A stretch of DNA of 64,000 bases. Source: Janthinobacterium lividum. Lineage in GTDB: Bacteria; Pseudomonadota; Gammaproteobacteria; Burkholderiales; Burkholderiaceae_D. Location: NCBI RefSeq assembly GCF_034424625.1, contig NZ_CP139976.1, forward strand, positions 1,488,001 to 1,552,000, given 5' to 3'. The notes beneath the pieces were generated by a model. That model made no database searches. It was not told where the DNA came from and worked only from the letters and a program-made list of their open reading frames with translations. Below, piece by piece: positions 50,235 through 58,644 of the stretch; the stretch's first letter is position 1; each line of letters starts with the position of its first letter. Position numbers and translations under genes: made by a program.

Positions 50235-51539
50235 TTAACGTCCCACCGTCTGCCGCTGGTCCTTGATGAACAGCGCCGTCAGCATGCCCACCACGCACAC
50301 GCCGATCACGTAATAGGCGGGGCCCAGCACGTTGTTCTTCAGCATCAGGGTCACGACCACGGGTGTCAGGCCGCCGAAAATCGCGTACGACAAGTTGTAG
50401 GAAAACGACAGTCCCGAGAAGCGCACCTGGGCCGGGAACGCTTGCACCAGCACGTAGGGCACGGCGCCGACGACGCCGACGAACAGGCCCGTCATCGCGT
50501 ACAGGGGCAGCAGCAGTTCGGGGCGGCTGCCGACGGTGGTGTAGAAAATGTAGGTACTGATGGCCAGCAGCACGGAACCGACGAAGATCACGCGCTTGCC
50601 GCCCAGGCGGTCGGCCAGCATGCCGGCGATGATGCAGCCGAAAGCCAGGCACAGGGTGGCCACGGTATTGGCGACCAGGGTCGTGCGCGGCGCGATGTGG
50701 TGGATCTTTTGCAGCAGGGCAGGCGTCATCAGAATGACGACGACGATGCCGGCCGACAGCATCCACGTCAGCAGCATCGACACGACGACGGCGCCGCGGT
50801 GGCTGCGCAGCACGGATTTCAAGGGCATTTCCGTCGCCAGGGCCTTGCGCTGCTGCATTTCGGCAAACACCGGCGTTTCATGCAGCCAGCGGCGCAAATA
50901 CATGGCGCCGAAGCCGAAGATACCGCCCAGCAGGAATGGATAGCGCCAGGCGCCATCGGTGATTTCTTGCGGCGTGTAGACGGTGTTCAAGCCCGTCGCC
51001 ACCAGCGAACCGAGCAGAATGCCGACGGTCAGGCCGGCCGTCAGTACGCCGCAGGCAAAACCCGTGAAACGGCTGGGCACGTGTTCGGAGACAAATACCC
51101 AGGCGCCCGGCACTTCGCCGCCCACGGCCGCACCCTGGAAGATGCGCATCAGGAGCAGCAGCAGCGGGGCGGCCAGGCCGATGGTGGCGTAGGTGGGCAG
51201 CAGGCCGATCAGCAGTGTCGGCACGGCCATCATCAGGATGGACAGGGTGAACATGCGTTTGCGGCCCAGCAAGTCGCCGAAGTGGGCCATGACGATGCCG
51301 CCCAGCGGACGCACGACGTAGCCGGCGGCGAAGATGCCGAAGGTTTGCAGCAAGCGCAGCCATTCCGGCATTTCCGGCGGGAAGAACAACTGGCCGATGG
51401 CGTTGGCAAAGAAGACGAAGATGATGAAATCGTAGAATTCCAGCGCGCCACCGAGGGCGGCCAGCGACAGGGTTTTATAGTCTTGTTGGGTGAGGGGACG
51501 CGTTGCGGCGTTGCTTGCGGCGGTGTCGGAAGTAGGCAT
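50235..51539 (-). CDS. MHS-family metabolite:proton symporter
   Basis: 434 residues with twelve hydrophobic segments. The major-facilitator signature HFGDLLGRKRMF is in the loop after helix two, with LEFYDFIIFVFFA and EVPGAWVFVSEHVPSR as in the metabolite:H+ symporter group (ProP, KgtP, YdfJ relatives). Inner membrane. The substrate (an organic acid or osmolyte) cannot be told from sequence alone. Placement beside aceA makes a carboxylate plausible. Monocistronic, with its own terminator. Confidence 0.9.
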   Translation of the reverse strand: MPTSDTAASNAATRPLTQQDYKTLSLAALGGALEFYDFIIFVFFANAIGQLFFPPEMPEWLRLLQTFGIFAAGYVVRPLGGIVMAHFGDLLGRKRMFTLSILMMAVPTLLIGLLPTYATIGLAAPLLLLLMRIFQGAAVGGEVPGAWVFVSEHVPSRFTGFACGVLTAGLTVGILLGSLVATGLNTVYTPQEITDGAWRYPFLLGGIFGFGAMYLRRWLHETPVFAEMQQRKALATEMPLKSVLRSHRGAVVVSMLLTWMLSAGIVVVILMTPALLQKIHHIAPRTTLVANTVATLCLAFGCIIAGMLADRLGGKRVIFVGSVLLAISTYIFYTTVGSRPELLLPLYAMTGLFVGVVGAVPYVLVQAFPAQVRFSGLSFSYNLSYAIFGGLTPVVVTLMLKNNVLGPAYYVIGVCVVGMLTALFIKDQRQTVGR

Positions 51540-51702
51540 GTGTCTCGTTCTTGTGTGTTATCGGAGATTGCCAGATCTAGCATACGCATTTCCGCCGCGT
51601 GAGTAAATGCTGTGACAGGCGCGCGCGTAGGGGGAGCCGCCTCAGCTGTGCTTAATACAACGCCGCTATCATCGGCGTTGACTTCATTGGAAAGGACACA
51701 GT

Positions 51703-52419
51703 ATGCATATCATGATCGTGGGCGCCAGCCGGGGCCTGGGACGCGCGCTGGTGGACGGCTTGCTCGCTGACGGACATGCCGTCATCGGCGTATCGCGCCA
51801 GCAACCTGCCGACTTGCCCGCAGGCCAGGGGACGCAACTGCAATGGATCGCGGCGGACCTGGCGGCGCCCGCGGAGGCCGTCGAACGCATCGCGCGTGCA
51901 GCGCCCGCCGCGCTGGACGCGGTGATCTATAACCTGGGCATGTGGGAAGAAAAAGCGTTCAGCGACGAGTATGCTTTTCTCGGCGATGCGGACGATGCCA
52001 TCGTGGACATGGTCAATACCAATATTACGGCGACGATATTGCTGCTCAAGCGCCTCGTGCCCCGCTTGCTGGCCAGCAGCAAGCCGCAACTGATACTCAC
52101 GGGCTCGACGTCCGGCCTGCGCCAGAGCGGCCGCCCGGAAGTGACGTTCAGCGCGTCGAAATTCGCCCTGAACGGCATCGCCGATGCCTTGCGCGAAGGT
52201 TTCCGCGAACAGGGGCTGGCCGTGACGGCGCTGCAGCTGGGCTACTTGAATACCTACGACGGCTTGTCCGTGCCGCTGGCGGACGCTGCCGCGCGGGGCG
52301 AGGGCGAGCTGATACCCGTGCATGATGTCGTCGCCGTCGTGCGCACCTTGCTGAGCCTGTCGAATGCCTCGTTCGTGCGCGAACTGGTGATGCCGGCGCT
52401 GCGCGACGAGCGTTTCTGA
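51703..52419 (+). CDS. SDR-family protein with Phe in place of the catalytic Tyr
   Basis: 238 residues with a Rossmann fold: GASRGLGRAL nucleotide site, NLGMWEE in the NAG position, and LILTGSTSGLRQ holding the catalytic Ser. The normal YxxxK active site reads FSASK (codon TTC), so the Tyr is lost while the Lys is kept. This usually abolishes oxidoreductase activity. It may be a regulatory or binding SDR, or use another acid. GGAAAGG precedes the ATG. It converges with the next gene. Confidence 0.85.
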   Translation: MHIMIVGASRGLGRALVDGLLADGHAVIGVSRQQPADLPAGQGTQLQWIAADLAAPAEAVERIARAAPAALDAVIYNLGMWEEKAFSDEYAFLGDADDAIVDMVNTNITATILLLKRLVPRLLASSKPQLILTGSTSGLRQSGRPEVTFSASKFALNGIADALREGFREQGLAVTALQLGYLNTYDGLSVPLADAAARGEGELIPVHDVVAVVRTLLSLSNASFVRELVMPALRDERF

Positions 52420-52422
52420 CTC

Positions 52423-52941
52423 TTAAGCGTCCTTGCCGTAGACCTCGGACCAGCCGAGATGCTCTTCCAGCCACTCGTCCACTTCCGAGCTATCCATGTG
52501 CATCAGGGCGGCGCCCAGCCGCAGCTTGCCCTTGGCCAGGGCCAGCACGGCGAACACGGATTCCAGCATGACGGGGTCGAGCTGGCCCTGCAAGTCGCGT
52601 GCGGCGATGGCGGGCAGTTGCGCCCAGGCATCGCGGTAGCTGTCGGCCAGCCAGTCCGGCAGAGGCGGATTGTGCTGGCGGTGGCGCTCGATTTCAATCA
52701 GGGCGATGAGCGCATAGAAATCTTCCTCGCGCGACTCGGCGCCGCCCAGCATGGCGACGAGCTGGGGCACGGCCGCATACGAGGCGACGCCCACGTCGCC
52801 CTGGTGGTGCAACTCTTCCCATAGCTCATGCCACACGTCTTCGCCCGCCTGCATGGCCTTGAGCGCCTCGGCCACGTCGTAAGGTACGCGGTAGCCGCCT
52901 TCCAGGGTGGGCCAGAGGGGATCGTCGAGTGATAACAGCAT
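52423..52941 (-). CDS. Conserved hypothetical protein, 172 aa
   Basis: A helical, acidic protein: LDDPLWPTLEGGYRVPYDVA, EALKAMQAGEDVWHELWEEL, HHQGDVGVASYAAVPQLVAM. The repeated helix pairs suggest a HEAT-like fold, similar in flavour to immunity-type proteins of polymorphic toxin systems, though I cannot name a family. The start at 52941 removes an Arg/Ser-rich leader present in the longer frame. It is the last of a run of minus-strand genes. Confidence 0.7.
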   Translation of the reverse strand: MLLSLDDPLWPTLEGGYRVPYDVAEALKAMQAGEDVWHELWEELHHQGDVGVASYAAVPQLVAMLGGAESREEDFYALIALIEIERHRQHNPPLPDWLADSYRDAWAQLPAIAARDLQGQLDPVMLESVFAVLALAKGKLRLGAALMHMDSSEVDEWLEEHLGWSEVYGKDA

Positions 52942-52981
52942 GGTTTTCCTTGATGGGACAGCTCGGCTGAGCAAACGCGCA

Positions 52982-53713
52982 CTATACAAGCACCCGGCGC
53001 ACGCAGCGCGCATAGCCGTCAAACTCGCGCGCGTTCTGATAGGCGACGCCCGTGTCAAAGTCCTTGCACCAGGCTTCGTCCTCGATGTCGCCCAATTCGC
53101 TCGACCAGTACCAGTTTGGCCGGAACGCATCTTTCAATGTCGCATACAGCAAGGTCTGCTCGCGCCGATCCGGCAAGCTGTGGCCCAGGCTGGCGGCCCA
53201 GTCTGATGCGGCTTGCCATGACTGGTACTCCAGTTCGCACTTTTCCGGCTGCAACAGCAGATGGTAATCGGGCGCGCCATCCGTGCCGAGGATCAGCCCG
53301 GCATAGCGTTCGCCCTGCCGCAAAGGGACGGGCGCGGCGGCCGATGGCGGCAGCGCCACCCGGCGCACGGCGCAGGCGCGGCCCGAGTAGGTCTTGCGAA
53401 AGTTGTACTGGGTGCCGTTATCGAAATCGTGGCTCCAGGCCATGCGGGGCAGGATGGCGTCCGCTTCCGACGACCAGTACCAGGCGTCCGGGAAGACATG
53501 GCGCAAGTTGGCGTGCAGCAGGGCCAATTCGTTGCGCGTCGGCAGGCAGGCATCGCGTGCCGCGGCCCAGTCGAGCGCGGCTTGCCAGGGCAGGGCATCG
53601 GCTTCGCCGGGCAGCAGGAACAGCCTGTAGCCGGCGCCGCCAGCGTGGCCAGGCATGATGCCCGCGTAGCGCTCGCCGTCAATGGCGTCCTGGTGGTTAT
53701 GGCTGGCGCGCAT
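52982..53713 (-). CDS. Two-repeat DUF1566-type protein
   Basis: About 243 residues made of two similar halves, each with GERYAG, a LLLQPE/LFLLPGE strand, W(Q)AA.DWAA, SLPDRREQTLLYATL or LPTRNELALLHANL, and WYWSSE...F(D)NG...RCVRRV. This is the DUF1566/Lcl-like fold, a lectin-like module often in surface or phage proteins. No signal peptide is seen. The start is uncertain: 53713 gives 17 bases of overlap with the upstream gene, 53734 gives more. Confidence 0.78.
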   Translation of the reverse strand: MRASHNHQDAIDGERYAGIMPGHAGGAGYRLFLLPGEADALPWQAALDWAAARDACLPTRNELALLHANLRHVFPDAWYWSSEADAILPRMAWSHDFDNGTQYNFRKTYSGRACAVRRVALPPSAAAPVPLRQGERYAGLILGTDGAPDYHLLLQPEKCELEYQSWQAASDWAASLGHSLPDRREQTLLYATLKDAFRPNWYWSSELGDIEDEAWCKDFDTGVAYQNAREFDGYARCVRRVLV

Positions 53714-54218
53714 ACGCAAACATATGTTGTACATACTCGGCCTTGCCAAGCGGCACGCCGTTATGGCGCAGGATGTTATACGCCGTCACCAGGTGAAAAT
53801 AGAACTGCGGCGTGGCCCAGTTGAGCGCGTATTCCTGGCCCGCCATGTCGAAGGTCAGTCCACCGGCCAGGGTGATCGACACTGGCTGCTGCGCGCCAGC
53901 GTCGATGGCTGCACGGTCCGCCGAAGCGAGCATCGCCAGGGTGTCGTCGATCAGCACCTTGGCTTGCAACATGTTGGCGGGCGTGGCGAGCCGGGGCAGC
54001 GCTTGCTGTGTCAGCCGGCACACGGCTTCCTGCGCCTGGGTACACGTGAATTCCACCTGGCGCGCCAGAGTGTGCATATCGGGCGCCAGCCGCGCGTCGA
54101 GCAGATTTTGGGGATCGAAACCCAGCGTCTGGGCGCGTTCCTCGCTTTTATTTAACAGCGTCGTCAGGGAGCGCAGCATCTGTGCAAAGCAGGGGATGGT
54201 AATGGCGTAGACCGACAT
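53697..54218 (-). CDS. DUF1993 family protein
   Basis: 173 residues matching DUF1993: YAITIPCFAQMLRSLTTLLN, LLDARLAPDMHTLARQVEFT and YFHLVTAYNILRHNGVPLGK. The family is a four-helix DinB-like fold of unknown function. It overlaps the DUF1566-type gene and follows another hypothetical gene by nine bases, so the minus-strand run is an operon. Confidence 0.87.
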   Translation of the reverse strand: MSVYAITIPCFAQMLRSLTTLLNKSEERAQTLGFDPQNLLDARLAPDMHTLARQVEFTCTQAQEAVCRLTQQALPRLATPANMLQAKVLIDDTLAMLASADRAAIDAGAQQPVSITLAGGLTFDMAGQEYALNWATPQFYFHLVTAYNILRHNGVPLGKAEYVQHMFAYARQP

Positions 54219-54227
54219 GCATATTCC

Positions 54228-54764
54228 TCAAGTAATGATATTGACAGGGAGTGGAAAGGCGCCCGGCCTTGACGGTTGCCCCAGTACGCCAGGGCAATGG
54301 TCGAACCAGCCGTCGTCTTCTTCCTGTGCAATAAAGGCCGCGATCAGCGCCTGATGCGCCGGTGGCGTGGTGACCAGCACGGTGTTGAAGCAGGTGATGG
54401 TCGAGGCGCTGGGCGTGCCGGCGCCGTTGGCGATACCGACGAGAAATTCTCCAGCCCAGTCGGGCAGGCTGGCGATCAGGCGCGGCAGTTCGTGTAGTAG
54501 TGCCGTGCAATACACTGTTTCACCGAAGCGCCAGGCGGCGCGGTTGGCCGTCTGATAGGCGCCGTAGTCGTGCTCGGCCTGCACAGATTGAAAAATGGCC
54601 AGTGCGTATTGCGCGCCTTCCGCGCCCGTCAGCGCATCGAGCATGGCGCAGTAGCGCTGGAAGCGCCGATGGGCCTCATCGGGCGGCGTGGAGGTATCGT
54701 CATCCTGGACGATGTTACCCACAATTAAAAGTTCGGCTTTCCAGAGTTCAAAGGCGGTTGGCAT
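54228..54764 (-). CDS. Hypothetical protein, 178 aa
   Basis: A helical protein (FELWKAELLIVGNIVQDDDT, HRRFQRYCAMLDALTGAEGA, AIFQSVQAEHDYGAYQTANR) with no recognisable family. It is the first gene of the minus-strand operon with the DUF1993 gene nine bases downstream. Function unknown. Confidence 0.65.
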   Translation of the reverse strand: MPTAFELWKAELLIVGNIVQDDDTSTPPDEAHRRFQRYCAMLDALTGAEGAQYALAIFQSVQAEHDYGAYQTANRAAWRFGETVYCTALLHELPRLIASLPDWAGEFLVGIANGAGTPSASTITCFNTVLVTTPPAHQALIAAFIAQEEDDGWFDHCPGVLGQPSRPGAFPLPVNIIT

Positions 54765-54894
54765 GGCTGTGACTGGCGAGAGTGGCGGCGGCCATTATTA
54801 TGCCTCGCTCATTGGTGTTTCAGCGTGTTAATTGAACATGTTACAGTCCGCCACTGCCGCCAGCCTGGCGCGGCTTTGCCTGGATCAATGACCG

Positions 54895-55320
54895 ATGCCA
54901 ACCTGGACTTCCCCGCCGCAACTCGTCGCCCTTGCCGCCTTTTATGCGCAGGCGCAAGCCCATCCGGAAACGCTCAGTGATGCTGTCTTCCTGGAAAATG
55001 TGAAAAACGCCCACTGGCCCACCAATTGCTGGAATTATGCGGAAGCGTCGTTCGCCATCATCGCGCCTGCCTGCCTGCTGCGTCCGCATCTGACCGCCGA
55101 GCTGATCATCTTGCCCATCGACGCCATGATCGCGGGCGGCCTGGAAGATGCGGGGCAAGTCATCGCGATTGGCCTGGCCTGCGCCACGCGCGACGCGCCG
55201 TATGTGGCGGTGAGCGAGGAAGGCAAGCGCTGGCTGACGCAGGTGTGGCCGACCTTGGGCGAGATGGCCGGGGCGGTGTTCCGAGCCAGGCTGCAAGCGG
55301 CGCTGGCCGATGAAGATTGA
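54895..55320 (+). CDS. Hypothetical protein, 141 aa
   Basis: A helix-rich protein (PPQLVALAAFYAQAQAHPET, NCWNYAEASFAIIAPACLLR, AELIILPIDAMIAGGLEDAG). No signal peptide and no recognised family. It is divergent from the minus-strand operon and followed 27 bases later by another small gene in the same direction. Confidence 0.6.
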   Translation: MPTWTSPPQLVALAAFYAQAQAHPETLSDAVFLENVKNAHWPTNCWNYAEASFAIIAPACLLRPHLTAELIILPIDAMIAGGLEDAGQVIAIGLACATRDAPYVAVSEEGKRWLTQVWPTLGEMAGAVFRARLQAALADED

Positions 55321-55347
55321 TGTAAATATAAACTGAAAGGTGTACCC

Positions 55348-55773
55348 ATGATTGCAGGAAATTTCTTCCCTCCCGACTATAAAACTTTTCCTTTCGAGCA
55401 AGGAGACCTGCTGCTTTCCCAAGACGAGGGCGGCAAGTTTTCTGTTTCCAAGGTGTTGAAGATAGATACAGTCGAGGTCGGCCGCGGCGAGGCGATTTAC
55501 ATGGGCGGCAAGGACATCGTGGCAACGGAGGACGATTACCTGCTGATCATCGGCTGTGCATACGGCGAATACGAGTTCGACTCGGCCGAAGAGGCGCAGG
55601 CCGCTGCGCTGGAAGGCAGCTGGACGGTCAGGATAGGCCACGCTCCGAATCGCAGTCCGGGCGCGGCGGAGGGGCAGTCATTGATAGGCCATGAAGCTGT
55701 TCATGAAAGCGAACTGGAGGGCTACCATCTGTGGAAAGAAGCCTTTGATGCGGGCAAGGCTGGCGTGTTCTGA
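55348..55773 (+). CDS. Hypothetical protein, 141 aa
   Basis: Strand-rich: FEQGDLLLSQDEGGKFSVSK, VLKIDTVEVGRGEAIYMGGK and LLIIGCAYGEYEFDSAEEAQ. GAAAGG lies upstream of the ATG. No family is recognised. With the preceding gene it may form a pair; neither carries export signals. Confidence 0.65.
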   Translation: MIAGNFFPPDYKTFPFEQGDLLLSQDEGGKFSVSKVLKIDTVEVGRGEAIYMGGKDIVATEDDYLLIIGCAYGEYEFDSAEEAQAAALEGSWTVRIGHAPNRSPGAAEGQSLIGHEAVHESELEGYHLWKEAFDAGKAGVF

Positions 55774-55870
55774 CTTCGGCGTGCCTGTCGTGCGGCGAAT
55801 ACTTCTTCTTGACCAAGGAAACTGGTTTACGTTAGGGTATACGTAACTACTTACATATATCCTGCCAAAC

Positions 55871-56827
55871 ATGTCTTCCACCCTGCAAACCTATGGCTCC
55901 CTGATGCTGGCCAGCCGCCTGCGCCGTCTTTCCGATCAACTGTATGCCGGCGTCGATACCAGCTATCTGGCGGCCGGTGTCGAGCTGACGTCGCGCTGTT
56001 TCCCTTTGTTATTGCTGCTGCGCGACAATGGCCCGACGGCGATCACGGCCCTGGCCGCGCAGATCGGGCAGACGCACCCTGTGGTGGTGCAGCTGGGGCG
56101 CAAGCTGCTTGATGCGGGCGTGGTGGCGGAGATGCCGGACGCCAAGGATGAACGGCGCCGCCTGCTGGCGCTGTCCGACGCCGGGCAAGCCTTGCTGCGC
56201 AACATGGCGCCCCTGTGGGACGATGTGCGCGCGGCCGTCGATGTGGTGTTCGAGCAGGGCGCGCCGCAGCTGATGGCCAGCCTGGACCGGGCCGAGGCGC
56301 GCCTGCAATCGCAGGGATTCGGCGAGACGATCGCCGCCTGCCGGCGCCAGCGCGAGCGGGCTGCCGTGGAGATCATCGATTACGCGGCGCAGTATGGAGC
56401 AGATTTCAAGCGCCTGAATATCGAATGGCTGGAACGCTATTTCTATGTCGAGGCGCTGGACGACAAGGTGCTGTCCGATCCGCAACGTTCGATCCTCGAC
56501 GACGGCGGGCAGATTTTCCTGGCGCGTTTGGACGGCAAGATCGTCGGCACTTGCGCCCTCATCCGCGCCGGCGATGGCAGTATCGAGCTGTCGAAGATGG
56601 CCGTCACGCCTGAATGCCAGGGCCTGGGCATCGCGCGCCGGCTGATCGAACGGGCTTTCGACGCCTTCGAGGCCAGCGGCGCGCAACGGCTGTTCCTGGA
56701 GTCGAACAGCAAGCTGGCGCCCGCCATCCGCCTGTATGAAAGCAGCGGCTTTACCCACGTGGAGCGGCCCGCCGGCGACGCCCATTACCAGCGTGCCGAC
56801 GTCTACATGGAGTGGCAGGGCAGGTAG
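55871..56827 (+). CDS. MarR-type HTH fused to a GNAT acetyltransferase
   Basis: 318 residues. The first 150 form a MarR-like winged helix (LTSRCFPLLLLLRDNGPTAI, TALAAQIGQTHPVVVQLGRK, DAKDERRRLLALSDAGQALL). The last 150 form a GNAT domain with the acetyl-CoA loop VTPECQGLGIARRLIERAF and FLESNSKLAPAIRLYESSGF. Such fusions are common in proteobacteria. They are thought to couple a ligand-responsive regulator to acetylation of a small molecule or protein; the target is unknown. Confidence 0.92.
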   Translation: MSSTLQTYGSLMLASRLRRLSDQLYAGVDTSYLAAGVELTSRCFPLLLLLRDNGPTAITALAAQIGQTHPVVVQLGRKLLDAGVVAEMPDAKDERRRLLALSDAGQALLRNMAPLWDDVRAAVDVVFEQGAPQLMASLDRAEARLQSQGFGETIAACRRQRERAAVEIIDYAAQYGADFKRLNIEWLERYFYVEALDDKVLSDPQRSILDDGGQIFLARLDGKIVGTCALIRAGDGSIELSKMAVTPECQGLGIARRLIERAFDAFEASGAQRLFLESNSKLAPAIRLYESSGFTHVERPAGDAHYQRADVYMEWQGR

Positions 56828-56934
56828 CACACGCCAGGGCGCCACGCGGTGCTCCCCATCGGCCGTCTCCCGCGTTACAATACGCGCACCCATAACGGAA
56901 CCCAGGTTCCACTATTTCGAGACGCCGACGCCGC

Positions 56935-57573
56935 ATGCCTTCCTTCCCGATGCCCTTCCCGCAGTTGATCGTTCCACCCGAGCCCACCCAGGCGCGCAGC
57001 AAGCTGGCCTTCGAGCGCCTGCTGCTGGTGGGTGAGCAGTTGTTGGCGGAAAACCGTTTCGATGAAATCGGCGTGGCTGACCTGGCCAAGCTGGCGGAAA
57101 CCTCGGTGGGCACGTTTTACCGTTTATTGGGCGACAAGGACACCCTGAGCCGCTTGCTGCTGCAGCGCTTTTTTTCCGACATGGTGGAAAAGGTCGAAAC
57201 CCTGACGGAGCTGCGCCAGTGGGAAGGGCGCAGCCTGGAAGAGTTCATCCGCGCCATGGTGGCCATGTTCGTGGCCGTCAACATGGGCCGGCGCGGCGTG
57301 TTGCGGGCCTTGATCACCCGTTGCTCGCAGGATGCGCAATTCCGCGACAAGGTGCACCAGATCAACCATCTGATTTCGCAGCGCACGGTCGCCGTGCTGG
57401 CCAGCAAGTCGTCCAGCATCCGCCACCCGAATCCCACGCAGGCGATGATGGTGGTGCCGCCCGTGCTGCTGGGCATCCTGAACCAGCACGTGTTGTCGGG
57501 CTCGCTATCCTTTTTATCGGCCGCCGCGCTGGAAGATGAGCTGGTGCGTGTTGCTTTAAATTACCTGACTTGA
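56935..57573 (+). CDS. TetR-family regulator
   Basis: 212 residues. The N-terminal HTH (KLAFERLLLVGEQLLAENRF, DEIGVADLAKLAETSVGTFY) is followed by a helical ligand domain. It precedes an alpha/beta hydrolase gene with a 16-bp palindrome in between, so it probably controls that gene and perhaps the TonB receptor and esterase beyond. Confidence 0.9.
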   Translation: MPSFPMPFPQLIVPPEPTQARSKLAFERLLLVGEQLLAENRFDEIGVADLAKLAETSVGTFYRLLGDKDTLSRLLLQRFFSDMVEKVETLTELRQWEGRSLEEFIRAMVAMFVAVNMGRRGVLRALITRCSQDAQFRDKVHQINHLISQRTVAVLASKSSSIRHPNPTQAMMVVPPVLLGILNQHVLSGSLSFLSAAALEDELVRVALNYLT

Positions 57574-57598
57574 GATATTTAGCGATTTAACTTGAAAT

Positions 57599-57614
57599 CG
57601 GAATTCGGATTCCG
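57599..57614. promoter_or_regulatory. Palindrome, candidate TetR operator
   Basis: CGGAAT-TCGG-ATTCCG, 76 bases upstream of the hydrolase start and 26 after the regulator stop. Confidence 0.55.
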
Positions 57615-57689
57615 TATTATGTTTTCCAACAGCAGGAAAATATATTCCTGCACCTGAACACAAAGCATGTTCAACAGCAAGGAGACAGA

Positions 57690-58496
57690 ATGCGGCGTCA
57701 CACGACATCCGATGTTCCATTGCATTACCTCGACCTCGGTCCCGGCACAGAGACAGGGCAGGGCGATCCCGTGTTTTTGTTGCACGGCCTCGGTTCCTGC
57801 GCCGAAGACTGGCGCCCGCAAATCGACGCCCTCAGTCTTTCGCATCGCCTCATCGTGCCAGACCTGCGTGGCCATGGCGCCAGTCCCGCGCCAAACGGCG
57901 ACTGGCAGATCGGCGACTTCGCCAACGATCTCTTCAACCTGATGGACCAATTAGACGTGCCGCGCGCGCACATCGTCGGCTTTTCCCTGGGCGGCATGGT
58001 GGGCCTGGAAATGGCCAACCGCGCCCCCGGCCGCGTGGCCAGCTTGTGCCTGATCAATTCCCAGCCGTTCCAGGGCAGCAAGCCGGCTTCACTGCTGTTT
58101 GCCTACTGGCTGCGGCGCACGGTGATCGCCACCTTCGGCCTGAAAGCCATGGGCAAGATCATCGGCAAGAAACTGTTTCCCGATCCTGCCCAGCAAGCCC
58201 TCGTCGAGCGCTTTGCCACGCAGATGGCGGGTATGGACAAGCGCGCCTATCTGGCCGCGCTGGACGCCATTTTCCACTGGGATATCGACATTCATTTCCA
58301 GGCCCTGGCCATGCCCGTCTTCATCATGGCGGCGGACCAGGATTACACGCCCGTCGCCAGCAAGCGGGCCTTTGCCGCACAGTTTCAGCAGTGCGAGATC
58401 GAGATCATCGCGAACTCGCGCCACGCCACGCCCCTGGACCAGGCGCAGCGTGTGAATACCTTGTTGCAGTCCTTCCTTACTCTACATTCAAAATAA
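57690..58496 (+). CDS. Alpha/beta-fold hydrolase
   Basis: 268 residues. VFLLHGLGSCAEDW carries the oxyanion-hole motif, VGFSLGGMVGLEMA the nucleophile Ser, AADQDYTPV the acid and NSRHATPLD the His. It is cytoplasmic (no signal peptide). AGGAGA precedes the ATG. The substrate is probably an ester or short-chain hydroxyacyl compound, given the neighbouring TonB receptor and depolymerase-like esterase (inference). Confidence 0.9.
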   Translation: MRRHTTSDVPLHYLDLGPGTETGQGDPVFLLHGLGSCAEDWRPQIDALSLSHRLIVPDLRGHGASPAPNGDWQIGDFANDLFNLMDQLDVPRAHIVGFSLGGMVGLEMANRAPGRVASLCLINSQPFQGSKPASLLFAYWLRRTVIATFGLKAMGKIIGKKLFPDPAQQALVERFATQMAGMDKRAYLAALDAIFHWDIDIHFQALAMPVFIMAADQDYTPVASKRAFAAQFQQCEIEIIANSRHATPLDQAQRVNTLLQSFLTLHSK

Positions 58497-58644
58497 ACAG
58501 GCCACTCGCCGCACGGGCAGGGGGCCGGGAAACAGTCATCGCAGGGCAGGTGCTCGCATTGCGCGCGCGGGTACCGTTACGTCTTGCGATTCTGGAATCC
58601 GGCCGTCTTCCCTGGCGGTAAGCAAGCCTGACATTGGAGACGCT

